Shown: positions 44,771-53,737 of the stretch, in pieces
Layout: each line of letters starts with the position of its first letter
How positions within the stretch are numbered: the stretch's first letter is position 1
Source: Prevotella sp.
Lineage (GTDB): Bacteria; Bacteroidota; Bacteroidia; Bacteroidales; Bacteroidaceae
DNA: 59,991 nucleotides
Assembly (NCBI GenBank): GCA_024681875.1
Contig: JAILAA010000064.1
Location: forward strand, 1 to 59,991
Direction: 5' to 3'
Notes under the pieces: model-generated
Told to the model about the DNA's origin: nothing
Databases searched by the model: none
What the model saw: only the letters and a program-made list of their open reading frames with translations
Program-made: the position numbers and the translations under genes

Positions 44771-45985
44771 ATGATGCCAAGGTTGCTCTTCTTTCTCCTG
44801 TCGTTGCTGCCGCTGACCATGATGGCTCAGGAGGACAGCGAGGAAGTTGTGCGCCGTGCCGGACACATCTTTTCTCTTATTCAACATGATCAGGCCGATA
44901 GTCTTTATGATATGATGGCCGACGACATGCGCCAGGTGGTGACTCGTGAGCATCTTCGTGGCGTCATGCTGCAGGTCGAACAGATGTTTGGCAGTTTTCG
45001 TGAGCTCAGCCAGTGGGAAGTGACGCGTCACGACAGCCTGACAGTATGTTCCACGATATGTTCTTTTGAAAGCGGAAGTCTTAATCTAATCGTGGCCTTT
45101 GACGATTCATGGTTGCTGCATGGCCTGAGGTTGATGCCCGTATCAGAGAATACCTCAGACGAGCCATTGCCCGATGGTGTGGTGGAACTGGTTGATACGG
45201 TTTATGCTGCCGACGGTCTTGCATTGCCTTGCGTCGTCACTCTTAGCGGCCTTTCTGCAGAGCCGCCTATCGTGGTGATGGTACACGGGTCGGGCCCGTT
45301 GGACAGAGACGAGACAGTAATGACCAACAAACCTTTTCGCGACTTGGCACATCTTCTGGCGTTGAGAGGTATTAGCAGCTTGCGCTACGACAAGCGCACA
45401 TTCGTCAGTAGTGATCCTGTGGCTTCGGTTGAAGAAGAGACGGTCAACGACGCACTTGCAGCGGTAGCCCTCGCGCGCACGTATAATAATAATGTGTATG
45501 TCCTGGGTCATAGTCTAGGTGCCATGATGGCTCCCGACATAGCTGCCTCGACGGTGTTGCAAGGCATTGTGATGATGGCTGCACCTGCCCGTGACTTGGA
45601 GCAGGTGGTGGGCGACCAACTGGACTTTCTTGCTGCATCTGGCGCTACAGAGGAACAGAAACGGCAGGCCCTTAGCGACTTACACCGTCAGGCTCCACAT
45701 TATTTCGTTCCCCAGCATCAAGTGCACAAGGCATTGCGTCTAAGCATCCCTATGCTGCTGTTGCAGGGTGAGCGTGACTATCAGGTGACAATGACTGATT
45801 TTCGCATCTGGCAAAAGAAACTTGGCAAGAAGAAGCAGGTCACCCTCATTTCCTATCCTTCGCTTAATCACCTTTTCATTTCCGGTGAGGGGCCGGCAAC
45901 ACCTCAGGAATATTTGAAGAAGGGTATTGTCAGTGAGCAAGTGGCCGACGACATCGCCAAGTTTATTAGCCCCAAAAATAGATGA
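44771..45985 (+). CDS. Exported alpha/beta hydrolase with N-terminal DUF3887-like domain
   Basis: 404 aa. Signal peptide MMPRLLFFLLSLLPLTMMAQ. Residues ~25-120 resemble DUF3887 (FSLIQHDQADSLYDMMADDM, VEQMFGSFRELSQWE). Then an alpha/beta hydrolase of the peptidase-like S9/S15 kind: IVVMVHGSGPLDRDET, nucleophile Ser in VYVLGHSLGAMMAP, acid Asp in LLLQGERDYQV and His in YPSLNHLFI. The oxyanion HGSG motif is intact, so an active hydrolase or esterase is likely; substrate unknown. It lies 7 bp before the deoxynucleoside kinases, possibly cotranscribed. Confidence 0.82.
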   Translation: MMPRLLFFLLSLLPLTMMAQEDSEEVVRRAGHIFSLIQHDQADSLYDMMADDMRQVVTREHLRGVMLQVEQMFGSFRELSQWEVTRHDSLTVCSTICSFESGSLNLIVAFDDSWLLHGLRLMPVSENTSDEPLPDGVVELVDTVYAADGLALPCVVTLSGLSAEPPIVVMVHGSGPLDRDETVMTNKPFRDLAHLLALRGISSLRYDKRTFVSSDPVASVEEETVNDALAAVALARTYNNNVYVLGHSLGAMMAPDIAASTVLQGIVMMAAPARDLEQVVGDQLDFLAASGATEEQKRQALSDLHRQAPHYFVPQHQVHKALRLSIPMLLLQGERDYQVTMTDFRIWQKKLGKKKQVTLISYPSLNHLFISGEGPATPQEYLKKGIVSEQVADDIAKFISPKNR

Positions 45986-45992
45986 ATAAGAC

Positions 45993-46613
45993 ATGCACAT
46001 CGTCATAGCAGGAAATATTGGCAGCGGAAAGTCGACGCTGACAGCCATGCTTGCCAAGCATTACGGATGGGAACCGCGATACGAGACCGTGGCCGAGAAT
46101 CCCTATCTGGAAGACTATTACCGCGATCTGCACCGCTGGTCGTTCAATTTGGAGGTATTCTTTCTGAAGGAACGCTTCCGCGACCTCATCGACATTGCAC
46201 ACGCCAACCACACCGTCATTCAGGATCGCAGCATCTTCGAGGGCGTCTATGTCTTCATGGCCAACAACAAGGCTATGGGCAACCTCTCTGACCGCGACTA
46301 TGAGACGTTTATGGAACTGTTCGAACAGATGATGACCGTGGTGCGCGTGCCAGATCTGATGATTTATCTGCGGGCATCGGTGGCTCACCTCGTTGGTAAC
46401 ATCCAGAAACGCGGCCGCGATTATGAACAGCAGATACAGCTGGAGTATCTTGAGAACCTAAACCGCCGCTACGACGACTTCATCAAGAACAAATACCCTG
46501 GGCGCGTCATTACCATCGAGAAAGACAATTTAGACTTCCAGCACAACTCAAAGGACTTTGCGCAAATTATTGACCGCATCGACCGAACCCTATTTGGACT
46601 CTTCAGCCTTTAA
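45993..46613 (+). CDS. Deoxynucleoside kinase, copy 1
   Basis: 206 aa. Phosphorylates deoxynucleosides in the salvage pathway. P-loop GNIGSGKST at residues 7-15, RWSFNLEVFFLKERF, the catalytic motif QDRSIFEGVYVF with the DRS signature, LPDLM-like VPDLMIYLRAS, and the lid RGRDYEQQIQLEYLENLNRR. Belongs to the bacterial dAK/dGK type. A paralogue of identical length follows after 13 bp; in Lactobacillus such tandem kinases form a heterodimer. Copy 1 has DRS where copy 2 has DRT, which may reflect different substrates. Confidence 0.88.
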   Translation: MHIVIAGNIGSGKSTLTAMLAKHYGWEPRYETVAENPYLEDYYRDLHRWSFNLEVFFLKERFRDLIDIAHANHTVIQDRSIFEGVYVFMANNKAMGNLSDRDYETFMELFEQMMTVVRVPDLMIYLRASVAHLVGNIQKRGRDYEQQIQLEYLENLNRRYDDFIKNKYPGRVITIEKDNLDFQHNSKDFAQIIDRIDRTLFGLFSL

Positions 46614-46626
46614 AAAACTATAGATA

Positions 46627-47247
46627 ATGCACATAGCAATAGCCGGAAACATTGGCAGTGGCAAGACCACGCTGACCAAACTATTAGCCCACCGCTACGG
46701 ATGGACACCGCGTTACGAACCAGTGGACAACAACCCCTACTTGGCCGACTTCTACGCCGATATGCAGCGGTGGTCGTTCAATTTACAGGTCTACTTCCTG
46801 AACAAACGCTTTAAGGAGGTTGTGGAAATCTCAAAGTCGAAGGATACCATCATCCAGGATCGCACCATCTTCGAGGATGCCTGCATCTTTGCGCCCAACC
46901 TACATGGCCAGGGACTGATGAGCGACCGTGACTTCGCCAACTACAAGGATTTGTTCGACTTGATGATGTCGCTCGTGAAATTGCCTGACTTGATGATTTA
47001 TATCCGCAGCAGTATTCCTACGCTGGTTGCGCAGATTCAGAAGCGTGGTCGCGAGTATGAGCAGACCATGCGCCTGGATTATTTGCAGGGCCTGGAGCAC
47101 CGCTATGAGGAGTGGATTGCAGGTTACAAGGGACAGCTTATCATCGTGGATGGTGACAAATGCAAATTTGGTGACAATGCCGACGACCTTAAACAGGTTA
47201 CCGACATGATTGATGCTAAGCTCTTTGGCCTTTTCCCAATGGAGTAG
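46627..47247 (+). CDS. Deoxynucleoside kinase, copy 2
   Basis: 206 aa, same length and motif order as copy 1: P-loop GNIGSGKTT, RWSFNLQVYFLNKRF, QDRTIFEDACIF, LPDLMIYIRSSIPTLVAQIQ and the lid RGREYEQTMRLDYLQGLEHR. The N-terminal MHIAIAGNIGSGKTTL is nearly identical to copy 1, indicating tandem duplication. Expected to prefer a different deoxynucleoside, or to pair with copy 1. The stop is only 7 bp from the stop of the convergent small gene. Confidence 0.88.
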   Translation: MHIAIAGNIGSGKTTLTKLLAHRYGWTPRYEPVDNNPYLADFYADMQRWSFNLQVYFLNKRFKEVVEISKSKDTIIQDRTIFEDACIFAPNLHGQGLMSDRDFANYKDLFDLMMSLVKLPDLMIYIRSSIPTLVAQIQKRGREYEQTMRLDYLQGLEHRYEEWIAGYKGQLIIVDGDKCKFGDNADDLKQVTDMIDAKLFGLFPME

Positions 47248-47254
47248 GGAAACT

Positions 47255-47521
47255 TTAGGATTTCTTTCCGCGCAGCGACTTCATCAGTCCGCTATAGTTC
47301 TTTCGCAGCTTCCTCACCATAAGAAATGCATCAATGGCCATGGCTCCGTGCGAAAGGATGTTGGCGATGAACTGTCCTTTTGTAGACTCTTCACGCTTGA
47401 CGAAGAGGCTACCCCATAGGCGTCCGATATGCTCACCGTCGCGGTCTATCTGCCGACGAAGTTCATTCTTGCGTTGGCGTATCTCTTCAAGTGTGCGGTA
47501 GTCTCGTGTCTTGTCCATCAT
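47255..47521 (-). CDS. Small conserved-type protein, third gene of the YtxH/holin-like operon
   Basis: 88 aa, not recognised. Basic and helical: EEIRQRKNELRRQIDRDGEH, SLFVKREESTKGQFIANILS and AIDAFLMVRKLRKNY. The middle is mildly hydrophobic but no clear membrane segment. It lies 27 bp after the holin-family gene in a compact operon of small envelope-type proteins. Function unknown; likely real given the context and typical composition. Confidence 0.6.
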   Translation of the reverse strand: MMDKTRDYRTLEEIRQRKNELRRQIDRDGEHIGRLWGSLFVKREESTKGQFIANILSHGAMAIDAFLMVRKLRKNYSGLMKSLRGKKS

Positions 47522-47548
47522 CAGCTTAGGGTAGGGCAGGGAATGATT

Positions 47549-47902
47549 TCAGTCCTTCAGCAGCAATTTGGCCAGATAGCGCACCAATGGGCGTTCAATC
47601 CACGGGCGGCGGAAGGCATAGATAAACAGCAGCAAAAAGGCGTGCAATGCCGCCACAGCGAGAAAGGCTCCGGTGAGCCCGATGTGCTTCGACAGCCAGA
47701 AAGCCAGGCCCAGCGAAGCAAAGAGCATCACCACGATAAGAATAAGGAAAAGAAAGACAGCTAAGGTGGCCGTCGTCAGCAGACGAACCACCTTTTCTGT
47801 CACGTCGAGCTTCACGTACTCCGTCTGAAGTCCGAGATATTTCTTCAACGCCTCAAGGAGTTGGGCGATGGTCTCTACGTTCTTGTCGCTCGACAGCATC
47901 AT
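47549..47902 (-). CDS. Phage_holin_3_6-type (holin-X-like) membrane protein
   Basis: 117 aa. An amphipathic N-terminal helix (IAQLLEALKKYLGLQTEYVK) and two membrane segments: TATLAVFLFLILIVVMLFAS and GAFLAVAALHAFLLLFIYAF. A basic C-terminal tail with a final amphipathic helix. Members of this family are housekeeping membrane proteins in Bacteroidota, usually beside a YtxH protein as here, not phage lysis genes. 9 bp after the YtxH gene. Confidence 0.72.
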   Translation of the reverse strand: MMLSSDKNVETIAQLLEALKKYLGLQTEYVKLDVTEKVVRLLTTATLAVFLFLILIVVMLFASLGLAFWLSKHIGLTGAFLAVAALHAFLLLFIYAFRRPWIERPLVRYLAKLLLKD

Positions 47903-47911
47903 TTCTTCCGT

Positions 47912-48118
47912 TTAGTCAGCCACCTCTTCCAAGTCGTCAACCAGGTCGCCAACGTCCTTGCGGTTCAGCTTAATGTTGTGCTTCTTCAGGAAATCCTCAA
48001 CGGTGTCTGAAATCTTTGCACGTGTGTCCTTACCGCTTTCGGGAGCCAGCAGCAGACCAGCAGCTGCACCGGCGATAGCGCCGCCAATGAATGCGCCAAT
48101 GTAACCAAGTCCTTTCAT
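47912..48118 (-). CDS. YtxH domain protein
   Basis: 68 aa. The YtxH signature is clear: GYIGAFIGGAIAGAAAGLLL as a glycine/alanine membrane helix, then APESGKDTRAKISDTVEDFL. A charged acidic tail. First gene of the three-gene leftward operon. Related proteins are associated with general stress in Firmicutes; here the role is unknown. The -7 box at 48175-48182 precedes it. Confidence 0.8.
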   Translation of the reverse strand: MKGLGYIGAFIGGAIAGAAAGLLLAPESGKDTRAKISDTVEDFLKKHNIKLNRKDVGDLVDDLEEVAD

Positions 48119-48174
48119 AATTCTTTACTTTTTAGTGTTAGTTGATAAAATGATTTTTTAATGTTATTCATCTG

Positions 48175-48182
48175 CAAATTTA
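48175..48182 (-). promoter_or_regulatory. -7 box for the YtxH operon
   Basis: TAAATTTG followed by CA on the minus strand, 57 nt before the YtxH start. The sequence around it is AT-rich. Confidence 0.5.
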
Positions 48183-48297
48183 CAAATTATTCTGATATAA
48201 AGGCAGAAAATGCCGTTTTTTTTTTATAAAAGCGTCAGAATTTGTACTTTTAACAAAGTTTATGTACGCAGATGCTTCGTTTTTCCATCAGAATTAG

Positions 48298-48305
48298 TAA
48301 CTTCG
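48298..48305 (+). promoter_or_regulatory. Degenerate -7 box for the SPOR/ruvX/def operon
   Basis: TAACTTCG followed by CG, 38 nt before the ATG at 48344. It deviates from TAnnTTTG at one position. Confidence 0.4.
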
Positions 48306-48343
48306 CGGTGAAAATAAACTATCATAGACCATAAATAACCATT

Positions 48344-48862
48344 ATGAAAAAGTACATCTTTATCTTAGCAGGCTTTGGCCTTGCCATGTCATTTGCCAGT
48401 TGTGGCTCCAGTGAGAAAGCTTATCGCAAGGCTTACGAGAAAGCTCAGGCTCAGGCTGCTCAGCAGCAGACGCAACAGCCTACCGTTCAGCCCACCGTTC
48501 AGCCCGTTACCACTGAGACACCTGTTGTGACGCCCGTCGTCACCACACCATCGACTCAGACACGGGTTGTTGACAACCGCGACAACGTTCAGGTGCGCCA
48601 GGAGCGCGTCAGTGTTGTCAGTGGATCAGGGCTGCTGAACTACAGTGTCGTCGTAGGGTCTTTCTCTGTCATTGCCAACGCTGAAGGACTGCAGCAGCGT
48701 CTGAAGAATGCAGGCTATTCCGCTCAAATTGTGAAGAACGAGGAGCGCAACATGTATCGTGTCGTTGCTTCCACTTACAACAATAAGGCCGACGCCGTGG
48801 CAAGCCGCGACCAGCTGCGCAGCACCTACGCTGACGCTTGGTTGCTCTACAACGGACAGTAA
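48344..48862 (+). CDS. SPOR-domain lipoprotein
   Basis: 172 aa. Lipoprotein signal MKKYIFILAGFGLAMSFASC with the lipid-accepting Cys20 in FASCGSS. A Gln/Thr/Pro/Val-rich linker (residues ~35-75) contains duplicated PTVQPTVQP and TTETPVVTPVV. The SPOR domain spans ~98-170: NYSVVVGSFSVIANAEGLQQ, QIVKNEERNMYRVVASTYNN. SPOR domains bind denuded septal peptidoglycan, so a cell-division or envelope role is likely. First gene of a run with ruvX, def and a TPR protein. Confidence 0.82.
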   Translation: MKKYIFILAGFGLAMSFASCGSSEKAYRKAYEKAQAQAAQQQTQQPTVQPTVQPVTTETPVVTPVVTTPSTQTRVVDNRDNVQVRQERVSVVSGSGLLNYSVVVGSFSVIANAEGLQQRLKNAGYSAQIVKNEERNMYRVVASTYNNKADAVASRDQLRSTYADAWLLYNGQ

Positions 48863-48870
48863 AAACCGCC

Positions 48871-49290
48871 TTGGCGCGAATATTATCCATCGACTATGGC
48901 CGGAAACGTACCGGCGTGGCAGTCACCGACCCTTTGCAGCTTATTGCAGGAGGGTTGGCGACTGTTGCTACGTCAGAGCTATACGACTGGCTTGTTCAGT
49001 ACGTCAGACGCGAACCAGTTGAACGCATTGTCATAGGAGAGCCCCGCCAGCCGAACGGACAGCCCAGTGAAAATATGCAGCGTGTGCAGCAGTTCGTCAA
49101 CCGTTGGCGAAAAGCGCAGCCCGACATTCCCATCGACTACTACGATGAGCGCTTCACTTCCGTTCTTGCCCATCAGGCCATGCTCGATGGTGGTTTGCAC
49201 AAAAAAGCCAGACAGGATAAAGCCCTTGTAGACCAGATTAGCGCCACCATCATCCTCGAGGACTACATGCGTTCTCGTAAAGCACCTTAA
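48871..49290 (+). CDS. ruvX: Putative Holliday junction resolvase RuvX/YqgF
   Basis: RNase H-fold nuclease, 139 aa. The start is probably TTG at 48871 (giving MARILSIDYGRKRTGVAVTD), 8 nt after the SPOR gene stop; a TTG at 48838 in the same frame would add residues not found in homologues. Catalytic acidic residues: Asp in SIDYGRKRTG, Glu in IVIGEPRQ, Asp/Glu in YYDERFTSVLA and Asp in QDKALVDQISATIIL. Roles reported for the family include DNA recombination and pre-rRNA processing. Confidence 0.88.
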   Translation: MARILSIDYGRKRTGVAVTDPLQLIAGGLATVATSELYDWLVQYVRREPVERIVIGEPRQPNGQPSENMQRVQQFVNRWRKAQPDIPIDYYDERFTSVLAHQAMLDGGLHKKARQDKALVDQISATIILEDYMRSRKAP

Positions 49291-49296
49291 GCCATC

Positions 49297-49857
49297 ATGA
49301 TTCTACCTATTTATATTTACGGCCAGCCCGTTTTGAGAAAGGTGGCCGATGACATCACCCCCGACTATCCCGACCTGAAGCAACTCATTGCCAACATGTG
49401 GGAGACGCTGACCGACAGCGAAGGCATCGGTCTTGCCGCCCCACAGATTGGCTTGCCCATCCGCCTCAGCGTCATCGACCTGCGTCCGCTGGCTGAAGAC
49501 ATGCCAGAATATAAGGATTTTTTCCAAACCTACATCAACCCTCACATCATCGAGGTTGACGACAGTCACGTTGACACCTCGGAGGAGGGCTGCCTTTCTC
49601 TTCCAGCCATCCACGAGAAAGTGACGCGTCCCACCCGCATTCACGTAAGGTGGCAGGATGAGGATTTTCAGCAGCACGACGAGTGGGTGGAGGGTTACTT
49701 GGCCCGCGTCATGCAGCATGAGTTCGACCACCTTGACGGCCGTATGTTCATCGATCACATCTCAGCCTTGCGCAAGCAGCTCATCAAGAGCAAGCTGAAA
49801 GCTCTCACTCAAGGCCGTTACCGCTGTGCTTACAAGACGAAGCCGGTGAGAAGATGA
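49297..49857 (+). CDS. def: Peptide deformylase
   Basis: 186 aa metalloenzyme removing the formyl group from new proteins. All three motifs are present: [10 protein letters not shown] (residues 43-52), EEGCLSLP with the metal-binding Cys, and [12 protein letters not shown] with HExxH-type ligands. The start is [20 protein letters not shown], 6 nt after ruvX. Size fits the type used by Bacteroidota. The gene order ruvX-def-TPR is the order I expect in Bacteroidales. Confidence 0.95.
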   Translation: MILPIYIYGQPVLRKVADDITPDYPDLKQLIANMWETLTDSEGIGLAAPQIGLPIRLSVIDLRPLAEDMPEYKDFFQTYINPHIIEVDDSHVDTSEEGCLSLPAIHEKVTRPTRIHVRWQDEDFQQHDEWVEGYLARVMQHEFDHLDGRMFIDHISALRKQLIKSKLKALTQGRYRCAYKTKPVRR

Positions 49858-49875
49858 ATAATGTTATAATATTTG

Positions 49876-50020
49876 ATTATTGATAATTGGGAATTGAGAA
49901 TTGAAAGTTGAAGATAGTATTTCTGAAAGCAAGAGGATGCACTGGTTGCTCAAATCTGTGCTTGTTCTTTATGCTTTTCAATTTTCAATTTTCATTCATC
50001 AGTCTTCAATTTGCCACGCC
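49876..50020. repeat. Inverted repeat pair ending in a signal-peptide coding region (TTTTCAAT type)
   Basis: AATTGGGAATTGAGAATTG and GAAAGTTGAAG (about 49885-49911) lie in the def/TPR gap. Opposite-strand units CTTTTCAATTTTCAATTTTC and CTTCAATTTG (about 49975-50013) lie inside the TPR gene and encode AFQFSIF of its signal peptide. Confidence 0.65.
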
Positions 50021-52024
50021 CAGTACAACATTGACAGGCTCATTACTATTGGACGCTCAGCCTTGTACTACGAGGATTATGTCCTTAGTATGCAGTATTT
50101 TAATCAGGCCATTGCGGCCAAGCCCTACCTCTACGAGCCTTGGTTCCTTAGGGGCGTGGCCAAGTACAGCCTCGACGATTTTGCAGGCGCAGAGGCCGAC
50201 TGCACTGAGGCCATCCAGCGCAATCCCTACGTCGTTGGCATCTACGAGCTGCGTGGCCTGACGCGCATACAGCAGGACAAGTTTGCCGAGGCCATAACCG
50301 ACTATGACCGTGCATTAAGTATCTCTCCCGACAATCGTTCACTCTGGCACAACCGTGTGCTGTGCCACCTGCAGAACAAGGACTACGACATGGCTTTGGC
50401 CCAACTCGACACCATGAACGCCCGTTGGAGCACCTATGCACAGGCTTATACCATGCGTGCTGACGTGTATATGCAGATGGAGGACACAGCACAGGCTGAG
50501 CAGGCATTGGAAAAGAGCCTGGAGATAGACCCCTACGACGGCAAGACATGGGACGTGCGCAGTATCATCAGTCTCTCGCGCAAAGAATGGCCCGAGGCCG
50601 AGAGCCAGCTCGACCATGCTATCCACCTGTTGCCAAAGACGGGCACATATTATATCAACCGCGCCCTGGCGCGTTATTTTCAGAATAATTTGCGTGGCGC
50701 CATGGCCGATTATGATGCGGCTCTTGACCTCGAGCCGAACAATTTCCTTGGACATTATAACCGGGGACTGCTCCGTGCTGACGTGGGTGATGACAACCGC
50801 GCCATTCTTGACTTCGACTTTGTCCTCAATCTTGAGCCCGACAACATGCTCGCCCTCTTCAACCGTGCCGTGCTGCTTGACCGCACGGGAGACCTTCGGG
50901 GAGCCGTGCGCGACTACACGAAGATTATCGACGAGTATCCCAACTTTTACACCGCCGTTATCTACCGTGCCCGTTGTTATCGCCGCTTAGGACAGACGGC
51001 AAAAGCCGAGCTCGATGAGTTCAAGGTCTATCGTACACAACTCTACCAGCAGCTCTACGGACTTCAGCCTAAGGCCGTTAAACGCAGCCAGCGCAAACGC
51101 AGCGACCTCGACATGGAGAAATACAACGAGCTGGTGGTGGCCGACGAGCAAGAGCCGGAACGCGAGTACAAGAGCGACTACCGCGGAAGGGTGCAAAACC
51201 GTCATGCCGACATGGACCTCTTGCCTCTCTTCACCCTTGCCCTCGAGCCGCAGTACAACGAACTGAAGAAAATGCGCCACTACGACACCCGCATCGAGGA
51301 AATCAACGAACAGTCGACCGAATATCCGCTCTACGTCAGTAACGCTCAGGCCTCGCTCGATACAGGCCATGCCACTGCCTATTTCAGCTACATTGACTCG
51401 CTGACCACCGCCATCGGTAGTCGTTTGGGAAATACGTCCTCCAAGGGTATGTCCCCCCAAAACCAAACGGACGATCAGCTGCTACACAGGGCTGTTGCCT
51501 ATGCTGCGTTGCAGGACTATGAGGCCGCCATCAGCGACCTTTCGCTCATCATCGAAAACCAGCCTTCCGCTTCACAGTCCTCATCGCTCCTTATGGCTGC
51601 GCAATGGCTTAAGATTGTTTGTCAGGCCCGCCTTCTGCAATATCAGAATGCTTTACAGAAGACAGAGACCGCCACGACATTCGAGGCACGTGGAACAGAT
51701 GTTCCTCGAGTGGCGTCAGGTGGCAACCTGTGGCTCCTCGACCTCGACAAGGTCATCAGCGAAAGCCCCGCCTGCTCTTTCCTGCTTTATAACCGCGGCT
51801 GCCTGAAGGCACAGCAGCAGGACTATGCCGCAGCCATCAGCGACTTCACAAAAGCTATCGAGACTGATGCTCACTTGCCTGAGGCATATTACAACCGTGG
51901 CATCTGCCACCTGCTGGCTGGACAGACAGCCGACGGCATTGCCGACTTGAGCAAGGCTGGCGAGCAGGGGCTCTATGCAGCCTACAGCATCATCAAGAAG
52001 TACAGGAGCAACAGTACCAAGTAA
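49937..52024 (+). CDS. Exported tetratricopeptide repeat protein
   Basis: About 695 aa from the ATG at 49937 (MHWLLKSVLVLYAFQFSIFI, signal ending CHAQ). A TTG-led longer frame starts at 49901 inside repeat DNA and is less likely. About eight TPR units fill residues 25-330 (AEADCTEAIQRNPYVVGIYE, AITDYDRALSISPDNRSLWH, AMADYDAALDLEPNNFLGHY). A charged middle follows, then further TPRs at the end (AAISDFTKAIETDAHLPEAY). Probably a periplasmic scaffold. A palindrome-bearing stretch at 51681-51709 (ggaac-agat-gttcc) encodes RGTDVPRV, perhaps another in-frame repeat insertion. Confidence 0.8.
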   Translation: MHWLLKSVLVLYAFQFSIFIHQSSICHAQYNIDRLITIGRSALYYEDYVLSMQYFNQAIAAKPYLYEPWFLRGVAKYSLDDFAGAEADCTEAIQRNPYVVGIYELRGLTRIQQDKFAEAITDYDRALSISPDNRSLWHNRVLCHLQNKDYDMALAQLDTMNARWSTYAQAYTMRADVYMQMEDTAQAEQALEKSLEIDPYDGKTWDVRSIISLSRKEWPEAESQLDHAIHLLPKTGTYYINRALARYFQNNLRGAMADYDAALDLEPNNFLGHYNRGLLRADVGDDNRAILDFDFVLNLEPDNMLALFNRAVLLDRTGDLRGAVRDYTKIIDEYPNFYTAVIYRARCYRRLGQTAKAELDEFKVYRTQLYQQLYGLQPKAVKRSQRKRSDLDMEKYNELVVADEQEPEREYKSDYRGRVQNRHADMDLLPLFTLALEPQYNELKKMRHYDTRIEEINEQSTEYPLYVSNAQASLDTGHATAYFSYIDSLTTAIGSRLGNTSSKGMSPQNQTDDQLLHRAVAYAALQDYEAAISDLSLIIENQPSASQSSSLLMAAQWLKIVCQARLLQYQNALQKTETATTFEARGTDVPRVASGGNLWLLDLDKVISESPACSFLLYNRGCLKAQQQDYAAAISDFTKAIETDAHLPEAYYNRGICHLLAGQTADGIADLSKAGEQGLYAAYSIIKKYRSNSTK

Positions 52025-52070
52025 TCACCTTGCAAGTAGTTGGGTGACTGAGGGCAGGGCCACGCCCTTG
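52025..52070. terminator. Weak hairpins between convergent TPR and amylase genes
   Basis: TCACC/GGTGA (52025-52047) and AGGGC/GCCCT (52051-52068) followed by TTGTTAAAAA. Short stems; possible two-way terminator. Confidence 0.35.
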
Positions 52071-52078
52071 TTAAAAAG

Positions 52079-53719
52079 TCATTTGTTGATTGGGTGGCCC
52101 TTTTCAAGTAGACTCAATACAACGCTTCCGCGGGCCTCAAGATTGATGCCTACCGCTCCGTCGCACCTTAGCTCAATCAAGGTCTCCACACCTGTCAGCA
52201 GGTCGGTGGCTTTGTAGAGGCCCTCTTCCAGTCCAAGGTACTCAAAGGCGTGTGCGGGGATGGTCAGCCCCATAGTAAAGGGGATGTCATCGAAGTTTGA
52301 CACCACGAGCAACAGGTCTTTCTTTGACTTGCGGAAGAAGGCGAACTGGCGTCGGTACTGGCCGTTGGCATACATCAGGTCGAACATGGTGCCGTCTGAT
52401 ATGGCTTTGTGGGTGCGGGCAATAGCGAGCACCTTCTTGTAGTAGGCGATGAGCGCCTCGTCGCGTTCTGGTTGCAGCGACCAGTAGTCGAAGATGGTTG
52501 TGCGGCCGTCCAGTCCGCTGAAGCCCTCCTGGTCCATGCCTCGCTCGCCCCACTCCTGTCCGGCGTAGAGCATGAAAGGATTCTGCTGCATCAGCAAGCA
52601 GGTGACGAAGCCAGGCAGTGCCTTCCATGCGTCGCCCACGAAGAAGTCGCCAGCCAGGCGAAGCTCGTCGTGGTTTTCGAGGAAGTAAAGCATGTGGTGC
52701 TTGATGTCGTCGGTCTGCTGCCAGGCCCAGGTAATGGCGCTTGTCTCGCGGTGGTGGCAGAGCACGTCGCTGACAGCGTCGTACATACCGACCTTGTCGT
52801 AGAGTAGGTCGAAGCCCGAGGTCAGATAGTTGCGATACTCCTGCGGGTTGTATACTTCGCCAATGAAGATGATATCCGGGTATTGTTCCTTTACCTGCGG
52901 TGTAGCCCATGCCCAGAACTCTGCCGGCACCATCTCTGCCATGTCACAGCGGAAACCGTCAATTCCCTTCGCTGCCCAGTAAAGCAGTATATGCAGCATC
53001 TTCTTCCATGTGTCGGGAACGGGATTGAAGTGTCCCACGTGTCCTGCATAATAGTCCACGCCGTAGTTCAGCTTCACCGTCTCATACCAGTCGTTGATGC
53101 CAGGAGCGTTGTGGAAGCAGTCGTTTCCAGTGGCCTTGGCAGGCGTCTCTTCGTATGGGAAGAGCTCACCGTGATAGAGGTCGAAGTAGGGGGAGAAACC
53201 TTGGCCGGGACAATAGTAGAAGTTGTTCTGTGGGTCGAAACCGTGTGTAGTGTCGTCGTCCTCGCCCAGGTCGTGTACTCCCTCGGGCTTGGCGATGCTC
53301 TTATACTGGCGGGCAACGTGGTTGGGCACGAAGTCGATAATCATCTTCAGACCTGCGCGATGGGTGCGGTTGACCAGACGCTCGAATTCTTCCATGCGCT
53401 TATCGACGTTGACGGCCAGATCTGGGTCGATATCGTAATAGTCGGTGATGGCATAAGGTGATCCTGCGCGGCCCTTTACCACGGCGGGATGCTGGCGAGG
53501 AATGCCGTAGGCGGTGTAGTCGGTCATTGTGGCGTGGCGGATGATGCCAGTATACCAAACATGCGTGACCCCCATCTCGCGTATCTGCTTCAGTACCGAT
53601 GGGGTGAAGTCGTTTAGCTTGCCGCAGCCGTTCTCCTCAATGGTGCCGAGAGGTTTGCGCGTGGTGTTCTTATTGCCATAGAGGCGGGTGAAAATCTGAT
53701 AGATGATGATTTTATCCAT
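52079..53719 (-). CDS. GH13 alpha-amylase family protein, cytoplasmic
   Basis: 546 aa TIM-barrel hydrolase or transferase acting on alpha-glucans. GH13 conserved regions: MIIDFVPNHVA (region I), GIDGFRCDMAEMV (region II with nucleophile Asp), IIFIGEVYN (general acid Glu) and YFLENHDELR (region IV Asp). No signal peptide (MDKIIIYQIFTRLYGNKNTT), so it acts inside the cell, presumably on stored glycogen or imported maltodextrins. The beta-sandwich C-domain is short. Second gene of an operon with rlmH, 18 bp apart. Substrate and product specificity not determinable. Confidence 0.87.
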   Translation of the reverse strand: MDKIIIYQIFTRLYGNKNTTRKPLGTIEENGCGKLNDFTPSVLKQIREMGVTHVWYTGIIRHATMTDYTAYGIPRQHPAVVKGRAGSPYAITDYYDIDPDLAVNVDKRMEEFERLVNRTHRAGLKMIIDFVPNHVARQYKSIAKPEGVHDLGEDDDTTHGFDPQNNFYYCPGQGFSPYFDLYHGELFPYEETPAKATGNDCFHNAPGINDWYETVKLNYGVDYYAGHVGHFNPVPDTWKKMLHILLYWAAKGIDGFRCDMAEMVPAEFWAWATPQVKEQYPDIIFIGEVYNPQEYRNYLTSGFDLLYDKVGMYDAVSDVLCHHRETSAITWAWQQTDDIKHHMLYFLENHDELRLAGDFFVGDAWKALPGFVTCLLMQQNPFMLYAGQEWGERGMDQEGFSGLDGRTTIFDYWSLQPERDEALIAYYKKVLAIARTHKAISDGTMFDLMYANGQYRRQFAFFRKSKKDLLLVVSNFDDIPFTMGLTIPAHAFEYLGLEEGLYKATDLLTGVETLIELRCDGAVGINLEARGSVVLSLLEKGHPINK

Positions 53720-53737
53720 TTTTTATGATGCTATTTA

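Noticed and set aside
47549..47902. Phage or prophage lysis gene
   Set aside because: The holin-X-like family is common as a chromosomal envelope gene next to YtxH. No other phage gene is present.
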